Shown here in pieces: positions 35,901 to 47,092 of a stretch of DNA of 64,000 nucleotides (positions are counted from its first letter, which is position 1; each line of letters starts with the position of its first letter). Below the pieces are notes generated by a model that was not told the origin of the DNA, did no database searches, and worked only from the letters and a program-made list of their open reading frames with translations. The position numbers and the translations under genes were made by a program. The stretch comes from Calliopum simillimum (Eukaryota; Arthropoda; Insecta; Diptera; Lauxaniidae): positions 67,783,407 to 67,847,406 of the forward strand of contig OX638372.1 in NCBI GenBank assembly GCA_951812925.1, in the 5' to 3' direction.

Positions 35901-38900
35901 CAAGTCGGGTTTTATTTTTAGCCATTTTTTTTTTCTTCTTGCCTTTTATTTTGAATGTTGTGGTAGTTTTACAATTGTAAATGCAAAAATTTTCCAGTGC
36001 TCACCTGTTGCTGTTATTTGTTTCGTTCAGAAACCGATCGAACTTGTCGCTGTTGTTTTTTCTATGGACACTTGCATTTGTATTTGTTATTTATCGTAAT
36101 ATATTTGATTAAAATATTCTGTTTTTAAATTGATAATTTAATGCGTTCGCGCATTGGAGCAAATCCTTAATTTGCATAAAATGTTGATATACCGGCTGTT
36201 TGTTGTTCTTGTGATAACCATATGTATATATAGTTTTTTTTTTTTGCGCATTGACCGAACTTTTCATATACCTACTCGTATATAAAGCGGAATTTTATGG
36301 ATATCTTGATCACAGCTTCATTAGAAATTTTAAAGAGAAATTTCGAGATATTTGTTTTTTAGGCTTTTGTAATTATTAATATACACATACTTATGATGCA
36401 ATACAAATTCAAATTTTATCATACGAGGGGTAAAGAAGCAAAGGCAGCAATCTCCATTTTTTTCTTAGTGTGTCTGTAAGTGTTTGATCACAAGCTACCA
36501 TCAAATGCAACTAGATGTCACTATCAAACATGTCCATGATCAAGGAAGTGACTGTCGTCTTTGATTCTGTATCTCTTTGATCGTACCATCTTCTTGCATT
36601 TGATGATGCTTTGTGGTCAAACACTTACAGACACACTCAGAAAAAAAATGGAGATTGCTGCCTTTGCTTCTATACCCCTCATATTATGTATTTCTAATGA
36701 TGTCCTTACACATAAGAAATTAAACTCAAATGGTCACTTATCAACTTCAATTTGTAGACTAATTTCAAATTACATTAGTATATTTGCTTGTAAGTTTTTT
36801 GTGCTAAGCAGGTTTTGCTAGAATAATTACACCATTGCTGGTCGTTTTATTGGAATGAAAGTGATAAACTGGTTGTTTTTTCTGATTTTGTAGGAACGAC
36901 ACTTAGTCAATTTCAGGTAATTAGAGATATGGGGATAGAACTAATAATGTGAGATATTTTAATTAAAGTTGTTTTCTTAACTAAATTTTGCACGTTTTTA
37001 GGCACATCATATTTACAAAAATAAAAAAATTATAATTAGGTAAATTCGACTTAGGATTCCATATGGTTATGGATGAAACGTATCGAAAACCAAGCTACCA
37101 ATTTTTTGGTTTTTTTACCTATGCATTTTTGCCTTGTTTTTTGTATTGTTGGTGTTTTTTACTCAAAAACTTGGAACAGTAAGCTCACACCACTATACCA
37201 CTTGAGACGTGATTTGTTTGTAGCTATGTAGATAATGCAAATCATTATCTGTTCAAAACAACAAAAATATTTAAAATTATAATTGATTCTAATTAATAAC
37301 ACCGTCCGACATGACTTTGCACAACTGAAAAAATCCAATATATTCTGAAAATATTGTATATTTTATGACCTCTTTAATTTCAAATTAAATAAATAAGCGG
37401 GCTTTAGGTATTCTCAAAATAACTTATATGTGTGTCCCAAATTTTCTGAATCAGTTTAAATTTCTTTTTTATCGATTTTTGCAGTTTTCTATCGCCCTTC
37501 ACAAAAAATTAAAAAATAATAATATTTTTGTGTTCAATCAACATATTAAATTTTACGATCCTTACATCTGATGTATAACACGTATTCTGAAAACTTATGC
37601 AGGATATTACGGAGAATATTTTTGCAGAAAATTTTAACCCTCTATATGTGTATGGGTTATATTTAACCTTTTCTTAAAAAGGTACAAAAATTACCCCTAA
37701 AACAGGGGAATATTGAGTCAGTATGTACCACAGAAATTCTTTTTGTACAGTTTTACCACTTGTCGCTAAGCAATAAAAAGCCGCAATTTCATTGCGAAAG
37801 CCAAAAATCCGACAATATTAGTATAGACCTCTCACATTTCATATCTATTACATTTTTTAACCGTGATTCTTAAGTTTTAAGAATTTCTCGTCTCTGTTGA
37901 GCCCTAGTCAAATAATCCGTACAATATTTTTGTGGAATACTTTAACCCATTATAATTCACTTTTTTTAAAAATGGGTCCAAAAGACAAATAAAAACAATG
38001 GGTTAATATATTTAAAAAGTGGTCCTCTTTGTAGAACACTTTAAGCCATTATAATCCAGATTTTTTTAAAAATGGGACAAAAAACCAATAAAACAGGATA
38101 TAATGGGCTAATATATTTATTTTCCTCTTCGTAGAATACTTTAACTCATTATAATCCATTTTTTTTTAAATAGTTCAAAGAGACTAATAACAACAGGATA
38201 TAATGGGTTAATATATTTAGAAAGAATTTATCTCTTGTGATTTTATTATGACCTTGGAACAACAAAGTCCATAAAGGGACAAAAGTAATGTCATGATATA
38301 AATTTGCTGACATTTTGATAGAAATTAATAAAATTGGGCTCTGTTTTCACGAACTAATCGTGTGAAATTTAATGTCATTATAGTCTAAGAGCCAGCGCTT
38401 AAAAATGACTGCGTTTCTAAAAGATGGTTTTATTACAGTTGGTTATAATAATTGTATACACACATAAACTGTCGGTCAGTCAAGCGAACTGTATATGGTC
38501 TCAAATATGATATATGGTCTCAAACATGTCATGATTTTGATGGTAATCAAATCAATTTCTAAAGGCTGAAAATTGTTATATAGATTGTATAATGCATATA
38601 AATAACAATTATGTCGGTCAGTAGTTAAACGTTAGAACAAGACTGGTCAGCAGCACAGTGGAAGGTAAAATGCTTTTTTTACTCAAGAGAAAGGCATCTT
38701 ACGAAAAAAGTGTACATGGCATAAAATGCTTAGAATCGTCCAAGAAATACGTGTGATTTTTTTTTCTTTTTTTTTCCGAAAAATTTTTAAAAAATAAAAA
38801 TTAAAAAAAAAAAAAATCAAAAAAAATTCACACTATCGAAATCATGACATGCTTGAGACCATATATCAGCCGCCTGTTCTACAGATTGCTTGACTCTGTG

Positions 38901-41342
38901 TACACAACTACTATAACCAACTGTAACAAAACCAACTTTTAGAAACGCAGTAATTTTTAAGCGCTGGCTCCTCCGGCTATTATGTTGATACAGGTTCAAT
39001 AACCGATTATTAAATATATATGGAAATATTCCAATAACGAATTTCGAAAAATGGAACCAAGAAAAGTTCAGAATAGTTCCAGGAATTTAACTTTTTCCAT
39101 TTACCGATTCCCAACCACCAATACCTTTAATATTAGTGCCATCGATAGGTTGCGAGCTCTAGTGTATGGTATTTATGTTTGGCACCTACCTACCAAATTT
39201 CATCAGAATAGCTTGTCTAGTTTTCGTGTTCTAAAGGGAAGTAATGAAATTAATCGTCGCAATCTTTAAATTTAAAAAAAAAAAAACAATTTTCAATTAT
39301 GTAATTACATAAGAAATAAAGGATATTGAATTTTGTAAATTTTTTTGGGTAGCGATGCATTAAAGTATACTCCTGTGCGAGAAATTCGTGTTACGGTTAA
39401 ACCGATTTAAATTCACGATTATACATTTTTTTATAGATTTTTGTTCATAAATATTAATGTTCAATACGCAAATGAAATCAAACACGCGCAATATTTGAGC
39501 GAATAAATTAATTTCACCAATCAGTGGACAGGAACAAGTTCTCAAATAGCAAATTGCTATCACACATTTAACGTTAAGCTTCATTAGTTTTGAATAAGAA
39601 GATGTCACCTATTTAGTGAATCTCAATGCAATAAAACTTTTTATTTGTATATAAGATATATTACATATCTAAATGTAATGTATACGAGTACTATATATTT
39701 GAAAATTTAATTTGACTTTTGTCTTTATTCGAAATGAATTATTGAAAGTTAAAAATATGTATGGTCTAATACAAACAAGAATCATGTTTGGTTATTGTTA
39801 ATTCTAAATAGGACTTAGAAAAGTTGTAAGCGGCCATACAAAAGCAAAAGTTCACTAAGAACCTCTTTGATTTCTTTTTATTTTGCTAATATAAAAAGAG
39901 TCATTACACCTTAATAACAGTTTAATTTCATTTTTTCTAGGCGATCCAACGACATTTGGCAACCTCAAGGCTTCAGATGAAACGTTAAAGGCTGTCGCCA
40001 AATCCCTCGAAAGTGGTAAATACAATGGTTATGCCCATACACAGGGCCATGAAGAGTCTCGCAAAGCGATTGCCAAATATAGCGCACACCAAAGTGACAA
40101 AGAGATAGCGGTTGAGGATATTATTATGTGCAGCGGCTGCTCATCGGCTTTGGAATATTGTATCGTAGCTTTGGCAGATCGTGGGCAAAATATATTGGTT
40201 CCACGTCCAGGATTTTGCTTATATCATACATTGAGTGAAGGCCTAGATATTGAAGTGCGTTTCTATGACTTGTTGCCAGAAAAAGGTTGGCAGGCCGACT
40301 TAAAGCAACTAGAGAGTTTAATTGACCAGAATACCGCCGCATTGTTGATCAATAATCCAAGTAATCCATGCGGTAGTGTGTTCACCAAAAAACACTTACA
40401 AGATCTAATAGCGATATGCGAAACAAATTTTATACCAATCATTGCAGATGAGGTAAGTTCATAAGGATACGCTCATAATTTTTGAAGTGAAACTTCTGTA
40501 AATGGTTGAAATGTGGCCGTAATCAGATAAGTCGCCTACTTTCAAATATGAGTTTCACTTCTTTCACGTGTACTAAGTTGTACGCATATTTTTATTTTTT
40601 TATTTTATTTTTATTAAAAAATTTTATTTTATTTTCAGATATATGAACACTTTGTATTTCCAGGCTCAACACATATTGCAGTCAGTAAGCTTTCAAAGAA
40701 CGTCCCAGTTTTATCTTGCGGCGGCTTGACAAAGCGATTTCTTGTACCAGGTTGGCGTATGGGGTGGATTATAATACATGATCGTGAGCATCGATTAGGC
40801 GATGCAATAACTGGAATTAAAAACATGTGTGGTCGTATATTGGGTGCCAACACCATTATACAAGGCGCAATTCCAGATATTTTGGAAAAGACACCACAGA
40901 GTTATTTTAATGGTGTAATTAAAGTACTGCATGTAAGTTTAAGTGGTTTAAAATTGCCTAAGTCATGTACATAATTATGTTTATCTTTTCTTTATCCATA
41001 TAGTCTAATGCCAAATTAGCCTATAAAATGCTGAAAAATGTGCCTGGCCTCAAACCAGTTATGCCAAATGGTGCGATGTATATGATGGTTGGCATTGATA
41101 TTGAGCATTTTCCTGAATTTCAGGATGATACACATTTCGTACAGGAGCTGGTTAACGAACAAAGCGTTTTCTGTCTGCCAGGAAATTGCTTTGACTTTCC
41201 AAATTATATGCGTATTGTACTGACTGTTCCTGGTGATATGATTCAAGAAGCTTGTTCACGAATTGCTGAATTTTGTGAGCTTCATTATAAGAAAGACTCT
41301 AGAATAATTGAAAATGGTTTGTTAGATACTGTAAAGTATTAA
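32977..41342 (+). CDS. Tat: Tyrosine aminotransferase, complete, 4 coding exons
   Basis: Exons 32977-33187, 39941-40452, 40639-40932 and 41004-41342 join in phase (211, 512, 294 and 339 nt) into 451 residues. The enzyme transfers the amino group of tyrosine to 2-oxoglutarate using pyridoxal phosphate, the first step of tyrosine breakdown. Fold-type I landmarks are in order: SIGDPT (about 69-74) at the substrate side, SGCSSALE at the cofactor phosphate, NNPSNPCGS with the conserved Asn, ADEIYEH with the Asp and Tyr that contact the cofactor, [14 protein letters not shown] with the Schiff-base lysine at residue 273, and Arg409 in NYMRIVLTV for the substrate carboxylate. The protein closely matches Drosophila CG1461 as I remember it. 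The start at 32977 was chosen because upstream in-frame codons encode an AT-rich, Phe/Tyr-rich stretch unlike the family. Intron 1 is 6.75 kb. A poly(A) signal AATAAA is at 41533. All catalytic residues are intact. Confidence 0.93.
33188..36420. other. Tat intron 1, first part; no gene seen
   Basis: AT-rich. A single diverged end of the 17694-18338 element is at 34798-34836 (GTGGAGATAAGACTTTAGTG). No coding signal. Confidence 0.4.
36421..36684. mobile_element. Foldback MITE in Tat intron 1
   Basis: Left ACGAGGGGTAAAGAAGCAAA and right complement of TTTGCTTCTATACCCCTC; arms of about 80-90 bp continue through GGCAGCAATCTCCATTTTTT and GTGTGTCTGTAAGTGTTTGA. Non-coding. Confidence 0.65.
37300..38230. 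repeat. Foldback repeat E fragments and TTAACCCATTATAATCC tandem
   Basis: 37555-37770 matches the arm of the 14225-15128 element (TGCAGGATATTACGGAGAAT, TTCTTAAAAAGGTACAAAAA). CACCGTCCGACATG at 37302 resembles the end of the 25697 element. From 37940 to 38220 a unit with TTAACYCATTATAATCC and AACAGGATATAATGGG recurs about four times. Confidence 0.45.
38389..38970. mobile_element. Foldback MITE, about 580 bp, in Tat intron 1
   Basis: Ends GAGCCAGCGCTTAAAAATGA and complement of TAATTTTTAAGCGCTGGCTC. Arms of about 130 bp continue through GCGTTTCTAAAAG, TTACAGTTGGTTATA and GTCTCAAACATGTCATGATT. The interior is AT-rich with no coding capacity. Confidence 0.7.
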
Positions 41343-41715
41343 AGAAATGTTAGTTAAAATATAAGTATGAGAAGTAATTAAATGTAGATCGTTTACTTGT
41401 ACGTAGTTGAAAATATAAAAAATGTAGCAAAAGCAAGTTAGTTCTTGTGATCTGTGGCCTAAGCTTGCTTTTTGTAAAAATAATCTCACTAAAATATGCA
41501 TTTATTTTTAAATCCTTTTCTTTCTATATTAAAATAAATTACCGCGATATATTAAAAACGTTTATTTATTTGAATTTTTTTATTTTAACCGGAGTTTTCA
41601 GTTCTGATACACAGATAAGTTCAACATCAGAAACGATAATAGCCACCGAAGATTAAAAATGGGAATTACGGCTATTTTCAGATTTAGTTGACGTTTCATG
41701 TCATGAATGAGGTGA
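41343..41715. other. Tat 3' UTR and flank
   Basis: No gene seen. AATAAA at 41533-41538 is the likely polyadenylation signal of Tat. A short open frame at 41447-41656 is AT-rich and looks like chance. Confidence 0.5.
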
Positions 41716-41991
41716 CCCGAGTAAAAAAAAACAATTTTTAAATTACGGCTGTACAAAGGCTGTACAAGGGCCAAATTTCATTACTTTTTTTGGGCTGTAC
41801 AAGGGCCAAACATGGTGTTTTTGCAGGACATTTGGGCCGTACACGATGCTTCATATGGGCTGAACATGGGCTGTACGTGGGCTGTACAATTGAATTTTAC
41901 TATTGAATTGGGCTGTACATCGGCCGTACAATTTATTTTCTATTGAAATTTATTTTATATGATTTTGGGCGAAGAGAAAAAAATTCAAGTG

Positions 41992-42059
41992 TGGCTGACA
42001 TCGTTAAGCTGTGCGACTCAGAACATTGATAGCCTGGGTTCGAATCCCAAGGATGGCGG
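41992..42059 (+). other. tRNA-like core (pol III A and B box), left
   Basis: TGGCTGACATCGTTAAGC resembles a tRNA D-arm/A box, and GGTTCGAATCC at 42037-42047 is an exact B box within a 4-bp T-arm (TGGG/CCCA). The acceptor stem is not convincing, so a functional tRNA is unlikely; a tRNA-derived pol III promoter is the likelier reading. Confidence 0.5.
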
Positions 42060-42195
42060 AAAAATTTTTTTTTTGTTATTTTTTATTTCTTTTTTTCTGC
42101 CATACAAAATTGGCCTGTTGCTTGTTCTTTTTTAAAATGAAATAACATTTTTTTCTTTTTAATTTAACTTCGCATTTCAAAGAATTTTCTTTTTC

Positions 42196-42266
42196 GGCTT
42201 ATCTTTCAGGATTTGAACCTGGGAATCCCAAGTGTTCTGCGATACGCACGTTAACGAGTTCAGCCA
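42196..42266 (-). other. tRNA-like core (pol III A and B box), right, inverted
   Basis: On the - strand TGGCTGAACTCGTTAACG (A-box side) is followed by AGAACACTTGG and then GGTTCAAATCC (42219-42209). It aligns with the left core over most of its length, showing a shared origin. Confidence 0.45.
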
Positions 42267-43789
42267 AAGGTATCATTATTGAGTAGCTGGCTGAAAATTT
42301 ATTATATCATATTTATTCTGTCATTCAATTTTATATGATAAAAAAAAAACTGAAAAAAAAATTGTATTTTGACGTCAATAGAAAAAATAAATTGTACAGC
42401 CCATGTTCAGCCCAATTCATATGAAAAAATCAATTGTACAGCCCATGTACAGCCCATTTCAAAATAAAAAATAAATTGTACGGCCGATGTACAGCCCATG
42501 TTCAGCCCAATTCAATAGTAAAATTCAATTGTACAGCCCATGTACGGCCGCATGTACAGCCTTTTGGGCTTTTTTAGTTTTGTACAGCCCTTGTTCAGCC
42601 GTGTGTACAGCCTTTTGGGCTTTTTTAATTTTGTACAGACCACGTACGGCCTTAAAAAAGCAAAAAAGCCCACGTTCAGCCCATGTTCAGCCCTTTATCA
42701 TTTTTACTCGGGGAGTTGCGGCTTAATCTCATTTTAAATCGTCGGTGGATACAGGCTATAAATGTATGAGATTTCATGTTCTGAGAACAGGATATTTCAT
42801 TATACCTTATTAAATCCTACTTTTTTTATTGTTCAAAAGGCATTATAACTTTCCGAAATACATATCTTCCATTGAAATAAGCATATCGCAACTCTTAAGC
42901 GAGAAGCACATAAAAGTATGCATGCATCAAGAATTGTCTTGCTTATGAGAGCGCCCAGATAGAAAGTATGCTCGAAGCATGCTCGAAGCAGACATGTATT
43001 TGACTTCAATTTGACAATTCTTGATGCATGCATACTTTTTATGTGTTTCTCGCTTTAGGGCTTTTAGGCTTTGATTTTCTTTTAAATTTTGTTTTTTTTT
43101 TCAAATCAGACCTTTTTGGAGCTGGGTAGGAGTTATTTAATTTTTTAAACAATATTTGACAAACTAATGAAAAGATAAAAAAAAAAATTGGAAACAAAAA
43201 TAAAAAGAGACATTTTTAATTTTAATATTGAATCAAAATTTTCAATGATAAAAAAGTGGACGTGGCACTTTCCCGATTTCGTCCAGTTTTTGTTCGTTAT
43301 AAGGCATTGAGTAGTAGCTGTGTACCAAATTTCAACAAAATATCTCATATGGTTCACGAGATATGACAATTTTAAATTTAGAGCTTACTGTGGTGCCACG
43401 CCTCTTCATGAGTATCTACAAAGTCTATCTCATTCCTTAGTCCATGCTAATTTGCATCATTTTCCAAAGTTTCAATAAAATCGCTACAGTCGTTCTTGAG
43501 AAAAACATGGCAACAGTTTTTATATGTAGAGTTTTAGGTTGTATAAGAAAAGAAGACATCTCAGGAACTATACGAGGTATAGCGACTCTGATGCCAGATT
43601 CAAATTAAGCATTGCCAAATACATTCAAGATTACTTTTTTTTATTTTTGTTTGTTGTATTTTTCGTCCGATATAGCTCTAAAAGTTTTCTGATTTTAAAT
43701 AAAAAAGAAAAAACAAAATTAATTTTTTAATTGAACTTTTAGTCATATACAATATTTGCAAAGATCGATTTACATATAAATCTATCAAT

Positions 43790-44074
43790 GCATTTTCTAA
43801 CACATAATTATGACAAATCAAGGAACGGATTAAAAACACGGCTATATATGTATATACCTGGAGATCCTTGGTTCAACTCCCGTCCAGGCCGAAAACACAA
43901 AAAGTTTTCAAACTTGCAATTTTTCAATTATAATTAATTTAGTGAAATATATATAATTATAATTACAACAAAAATAGTCTGATGAGTCTTTGTGGCGAAA
44001 GACGAAACATATGTCACTATAGCCGTGTTTTTAATCCGTTCCTTGATTTGTCATAATTATGTGTTAGAAAATGC
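43790..44074 (+). mobile_element. Hairpin insert containing the hammerhead ribozyme
   Basis: GCATTTTCTAACACATAATT… and its complement …AATTATGTGTTAGAAAATGC bound an insert of about 280 bp, with arms of about 55 bp running to ACACGGCTATA / TATAGCCGTGT. The opposite arm of the host element (45873-45910, read backwards) passes straight from GCATTTTC to the AAGTCAAGCG block without it, so this is a later insertion. A B-box-like GGTTCAACTCC at 43873-43883, framed by CCTGGA/TCCAGG, lies inside. Confidence 0.65.
43974..44020 (+). ncRNA. Hammerhead self-cleaving ribozyme, type I
   Basis: All elements are present in order on the + strand. Stem I 5' strand ATAGT (43974-43978). Core CTGATGA (43979-43985). 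Stem II GTCTTT/AAAGAC (43986-43991 and 43998-44003) with loop GTGGCG. Core GAAA (44004-44007). Very short palindromic stem III CATATG (44008-44013). Cleavage dinucleotide TC (44014-44015). Stem I 3' strand ACTAT (44016-44020), which pairs perfectly with ATAGT. Cleavage is expected after 44015. The short palindromic stem III resembles hammerheads of Penelope-like retroelements and retrozymes, which can act as dimers; that link is inference. Activity is not demonstrated. Confidence 0.85.
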
Positions 44075-44574
44075 GGCTAAAGTCAAGCGTTGCTCCCAGA
44101 ATCCAATTTGGTTTAAACCAAGCTTTTCTTATTAAAGTTATAATTCTTACAAAAAATGTTTAATCAAAAAGTGTCGCTCGGACTTGGTTTTGGAGATATG
44201 GTCATCGGAAGTTCGGGAAATAGCTTTTATAAAAACCGATATAAGTTCTGAATCCCTTGATGGATTTCAAAAATATTGATGTTATATGAAAGATATTTTA
44301 ACTGGCTACAAAATTATTTTGAAAAAGTTTTAAATCCAAGCTATGGTTTCCAAGATATGATGATTTTGTAAAAAATTTTGATCAGTTTTTTTTTTAAAAA
44401 CTATTATAAATTAAAAAAATACCTTAATAACCTATAGCCCTAGTAACAAAATATGAAAGCCTTATCTATTTTCCTTCACAAGGTGTTCCATTTAAAGCTG
44501 AATTTGCATCATTAGGGTATTTTTTTTTTAGAAAAACAAAAATTAAACTAAAGAAATTTTCATGAAATTTAGCA

Positions 44575-44960
44575 AATATAACAACAACAACACCACCACT
44601 AACAAAAACAGCGCTAACAAAAACAACAACACCACAACCACTAACAACAACAACAATGTCTCAGAGAGACCATCCTATTGGGAGGCCAGGAATAGCAACA
44701 TTGATGACAATATCTGGCCTGGCGTTCGAGTCGTTACAATAACAACAACGACATCACCACTAACAAAAACAATGACACCACTATCCACAACAATAACAAC
44801 AACAACACCAACAATACAACCAACAACAACACTCACAAAATAAAAAACACAACACTAACAACTACAACATCAACAACACTAACAAAACAACAAAACTACT
44901 ATACTAACAACAACAACATCACTATCAACAACACCACTATCAACCACAACAAAATGAAAA
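44575..44960 (+). repeat. (AAC)n-rich degenerate microsatellite
   Basis: AACAACAAC, ACCACTAACA and related triplets dominate, with a unique insert at 44660-44740. A 93-codon frame is a translation of the repeat and is not a gene. A complementary (TTG)n tract lies at 46317-46378. Confidence 0.7.
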
Positions 44961-45966
44961 TGTTTATTCAAAAACGTGAGGTTTACTTTTTATTACAAAA
45001 GAGAAAAATTGTTATTAAAAATTTCGCGCGAAATTTGTAATAACAATTTCTTTTTTGGAAATTTTTGTAAATCATTCAGTCAGGTTATATGACTGATTAC
45101 AAAAAGAAGGTCTTAACCCCCTGACGGTGAACCACTCAATTTCTTTTAAAGATCCAGTAACTGATGACCACACAAATACGATTGAGGGTTTGTGGCGATA
45201 TGTCAAAAACGCTTTGCATGTATTTAACAGAAGAAAATGATTTTACGAAGGATATATTGCAAAATTCATGTTCCTTAAAAAGTGAAAAGCAGAGGGTGTT
45301 GAGCCAATGGAGGATTTTTTTAAATATGAGGGAGAATTGCATAAAGTCGTTTCCTATGAAGCAGAGAACGATGATGATGATAATGTTGTAGATGAAGACA
45401 TCTTATAAAATAAAATACAAATTTTAATTCTTCTATTTTTTTTTTGGAAAAACCTTACAAATATAGGAAATCAGATACAAATGTCATAGTTAATAAAAGA
45501 AAATAGATTGGTCTCTCATATTTTGTAACTAAAATTATGGATTGATGAGACGTTTTTTGGAAAAAATAGTATTTTTTTAAAAAAACCTAGTCAAAATTAT
45601 CTTAAAATCGGCATATATCGAAACCGATAACTCGGATTTAAGACTTTTGTACACAAATATGTTAGCTAGTTATAATACCTTTCATATGACATCAAAATTT
45701 TTAATATCCATCAAGGGACTCAGAACTTATACTTGTTTTCATAAAAGCTATATCCCGATCTTCCGATTGCTATATCTCCGAAACCAGATCTGAACGACAC
45801 TTTTTGTTTTTGCTGTTGTTGTTGTAATTAATTTCCAAAGCCATATTTTGGCAAAAAAAAAAAATTTGGCTTTGGGAGCAACGCTTGACTTGTTCCGAAA
45901 ATGCATTGATAGATTTATATGTATATCGATCTTTGCAAATATATGACTACAAGTTCAATTAAAAAA

Positions 45967-47092
45967 TAAATTTTCAATAAATAAATGTCATTAAGTAACA
46001 CACTTAAAAATTCTTAAATTTATTTGGGAGAACACGCCCTGATAAGGTGGCAACACCTGCAATCGGTATTGAATTTGTTCCAAAGGAACAACTATACCAA
46101 ATATCAATAAATAACACAAACAACAATTATGATATTTCCATACGTAGAGTAACTTCGGGTAATTTTAATAACCTATAAGGATCAATCAGATGCACAGTTA
46201 AGAGAAATGCCGATTTGTCGAAAATTTCATGAAATTTTGCACACATTACTGTTCGGGTTAACCTTACTTTTCATTGGAAAATTTAAGAATTTGCATGAGA
46301 AAATTTTTGTTTGTTGTTGTAATATTGTTGTTGTTGTAATATTGTTGTTGTTTTTGTTTTGTTGTTGTATTTGCTGTTGCTTCATAACTTCCAAGCTATA
46401 CATGCGATTGAAAATTTATGTATGTAAGGACTGTATCGAAACCCTGTACGAAGGTGCGAGTTAGTCCATATGAAAGTTCTGGTGACAAACTAGTTCTTAA
46501 CTAATCCTAGTATTCAACTAACCACAACAGGTGCACTTGCAACTACTCTAAGCGAGTTCGTTGAGAGAACTAATTCTTATCTTATATCCAAACTATTTCG
46601 AGCGATTAATCCAAGCGAATGCAGCAGGTGACATTCGCAACTGCTCCAAGCGAATGCGCAAAGGAATAGATGATATTTTTTGGGGTTTCAATTTGACTCG
46701 CGACTCCGCACCTTACGACGACTATATCTTCGAAACCAGATCTTGCCAACACTTGTTGTTGTAATTCATTTTTGAAGCTCTTTTAATGGGTAAACAAGGT
46801 TTTTTCTCGAATTTATACATAAACAAGACATTTTCTAGCTTGTTCCATACATTTATTTATCGCTGCTAGCTTAGTAAAAACTACGGCAGAAAACATCAAA
46901 TATTACAAATTATTTATTTAGAAACGGCCGACTAAATTATTTCCGGATGCGTTCACAGCAAGAGTTCACAATATAAAATGATTCACAATTCTTCTTCTTC
47001 TTCAATTCACAATTCAGAAAACAATCAAGCAGCTGATTTTGACATTTTAAACATTTCTCCGTAAAAAGTTAAATTTTAAAACACAATTTAAT
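45967..47092. other. Upstream region of the NDUFAF6-like gene
   Basis: Holds a (TTG)n tract (46317-46378) and a region near 46500-46690 with repeated AAGCGAATGC/AGCGAGTTCG motifs. The 67-codon frame at 46561 covers this repeat-like part and resembles nothing I know. No promoter motif is defended. Start codon of the gene is at 47093. Confidence 0.35.

Larger units (their letters stand above)
41716..42712. mobile_element. TIR element with GGGCTGTAC subterminal repeats and inverted tRNA-like cores
   Basis: Ends CCCGAGTAAAAA and complement TTTTTACTCGGG. Both subterminal regions carry many copies of GGGCTGTACA or a variant (GGGCTGAACA, GGCCGTACA), facing inward on the left and outward on the right, so the arms are inverted copies. 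In the centre, two tRNA-like sequences face each other. 997 bp, no protein coding; the 42487-42737 frames are translations of the repeated motif. Confidence 0.7.
43723..45966. mobile_element. Foldback element, 2.2 kb, carrying a ribozyme-bearing hairpin
   Basis: Outer inverted ends TTTTTAATTGAACTTTTAGT…ATCTATCAATGCATTTTC (left to 43797) and their complement at 45896-45966. Inner arms also match inverted: GTCAAGCGTTGCTCCCA (44082) with its complement at 45873, and 44170-44350 with 45600-45800. The loop has an (AAC)n-rich stretch (44575-44960). The arm sequence (AAATATTGATGTYATATGAA) also occurs in the elements at 30681 and 55210. No transposase was recognised. Confidence 0.65.

Noticed and set aside
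42487..42737. Overlapping frames with repeated Tyr/Ser/Pro/Cys peptides
   Set aside because: They are translations of the GGGCTGTAC-type repeat in a TIR element.
43868..43890. Second tRNA gene candidate (GGTTCAACTCC)
   Set aside because: There is a B-box-like motif but no A box at a usable distance and no cloverleaf; it is kept only as a note on the ribozyme insert.
44562..44843. Asn/Thr-rich 93-codon frame
   Set aside because: It is the translation of an (AAC)n tract in a foldback loop.
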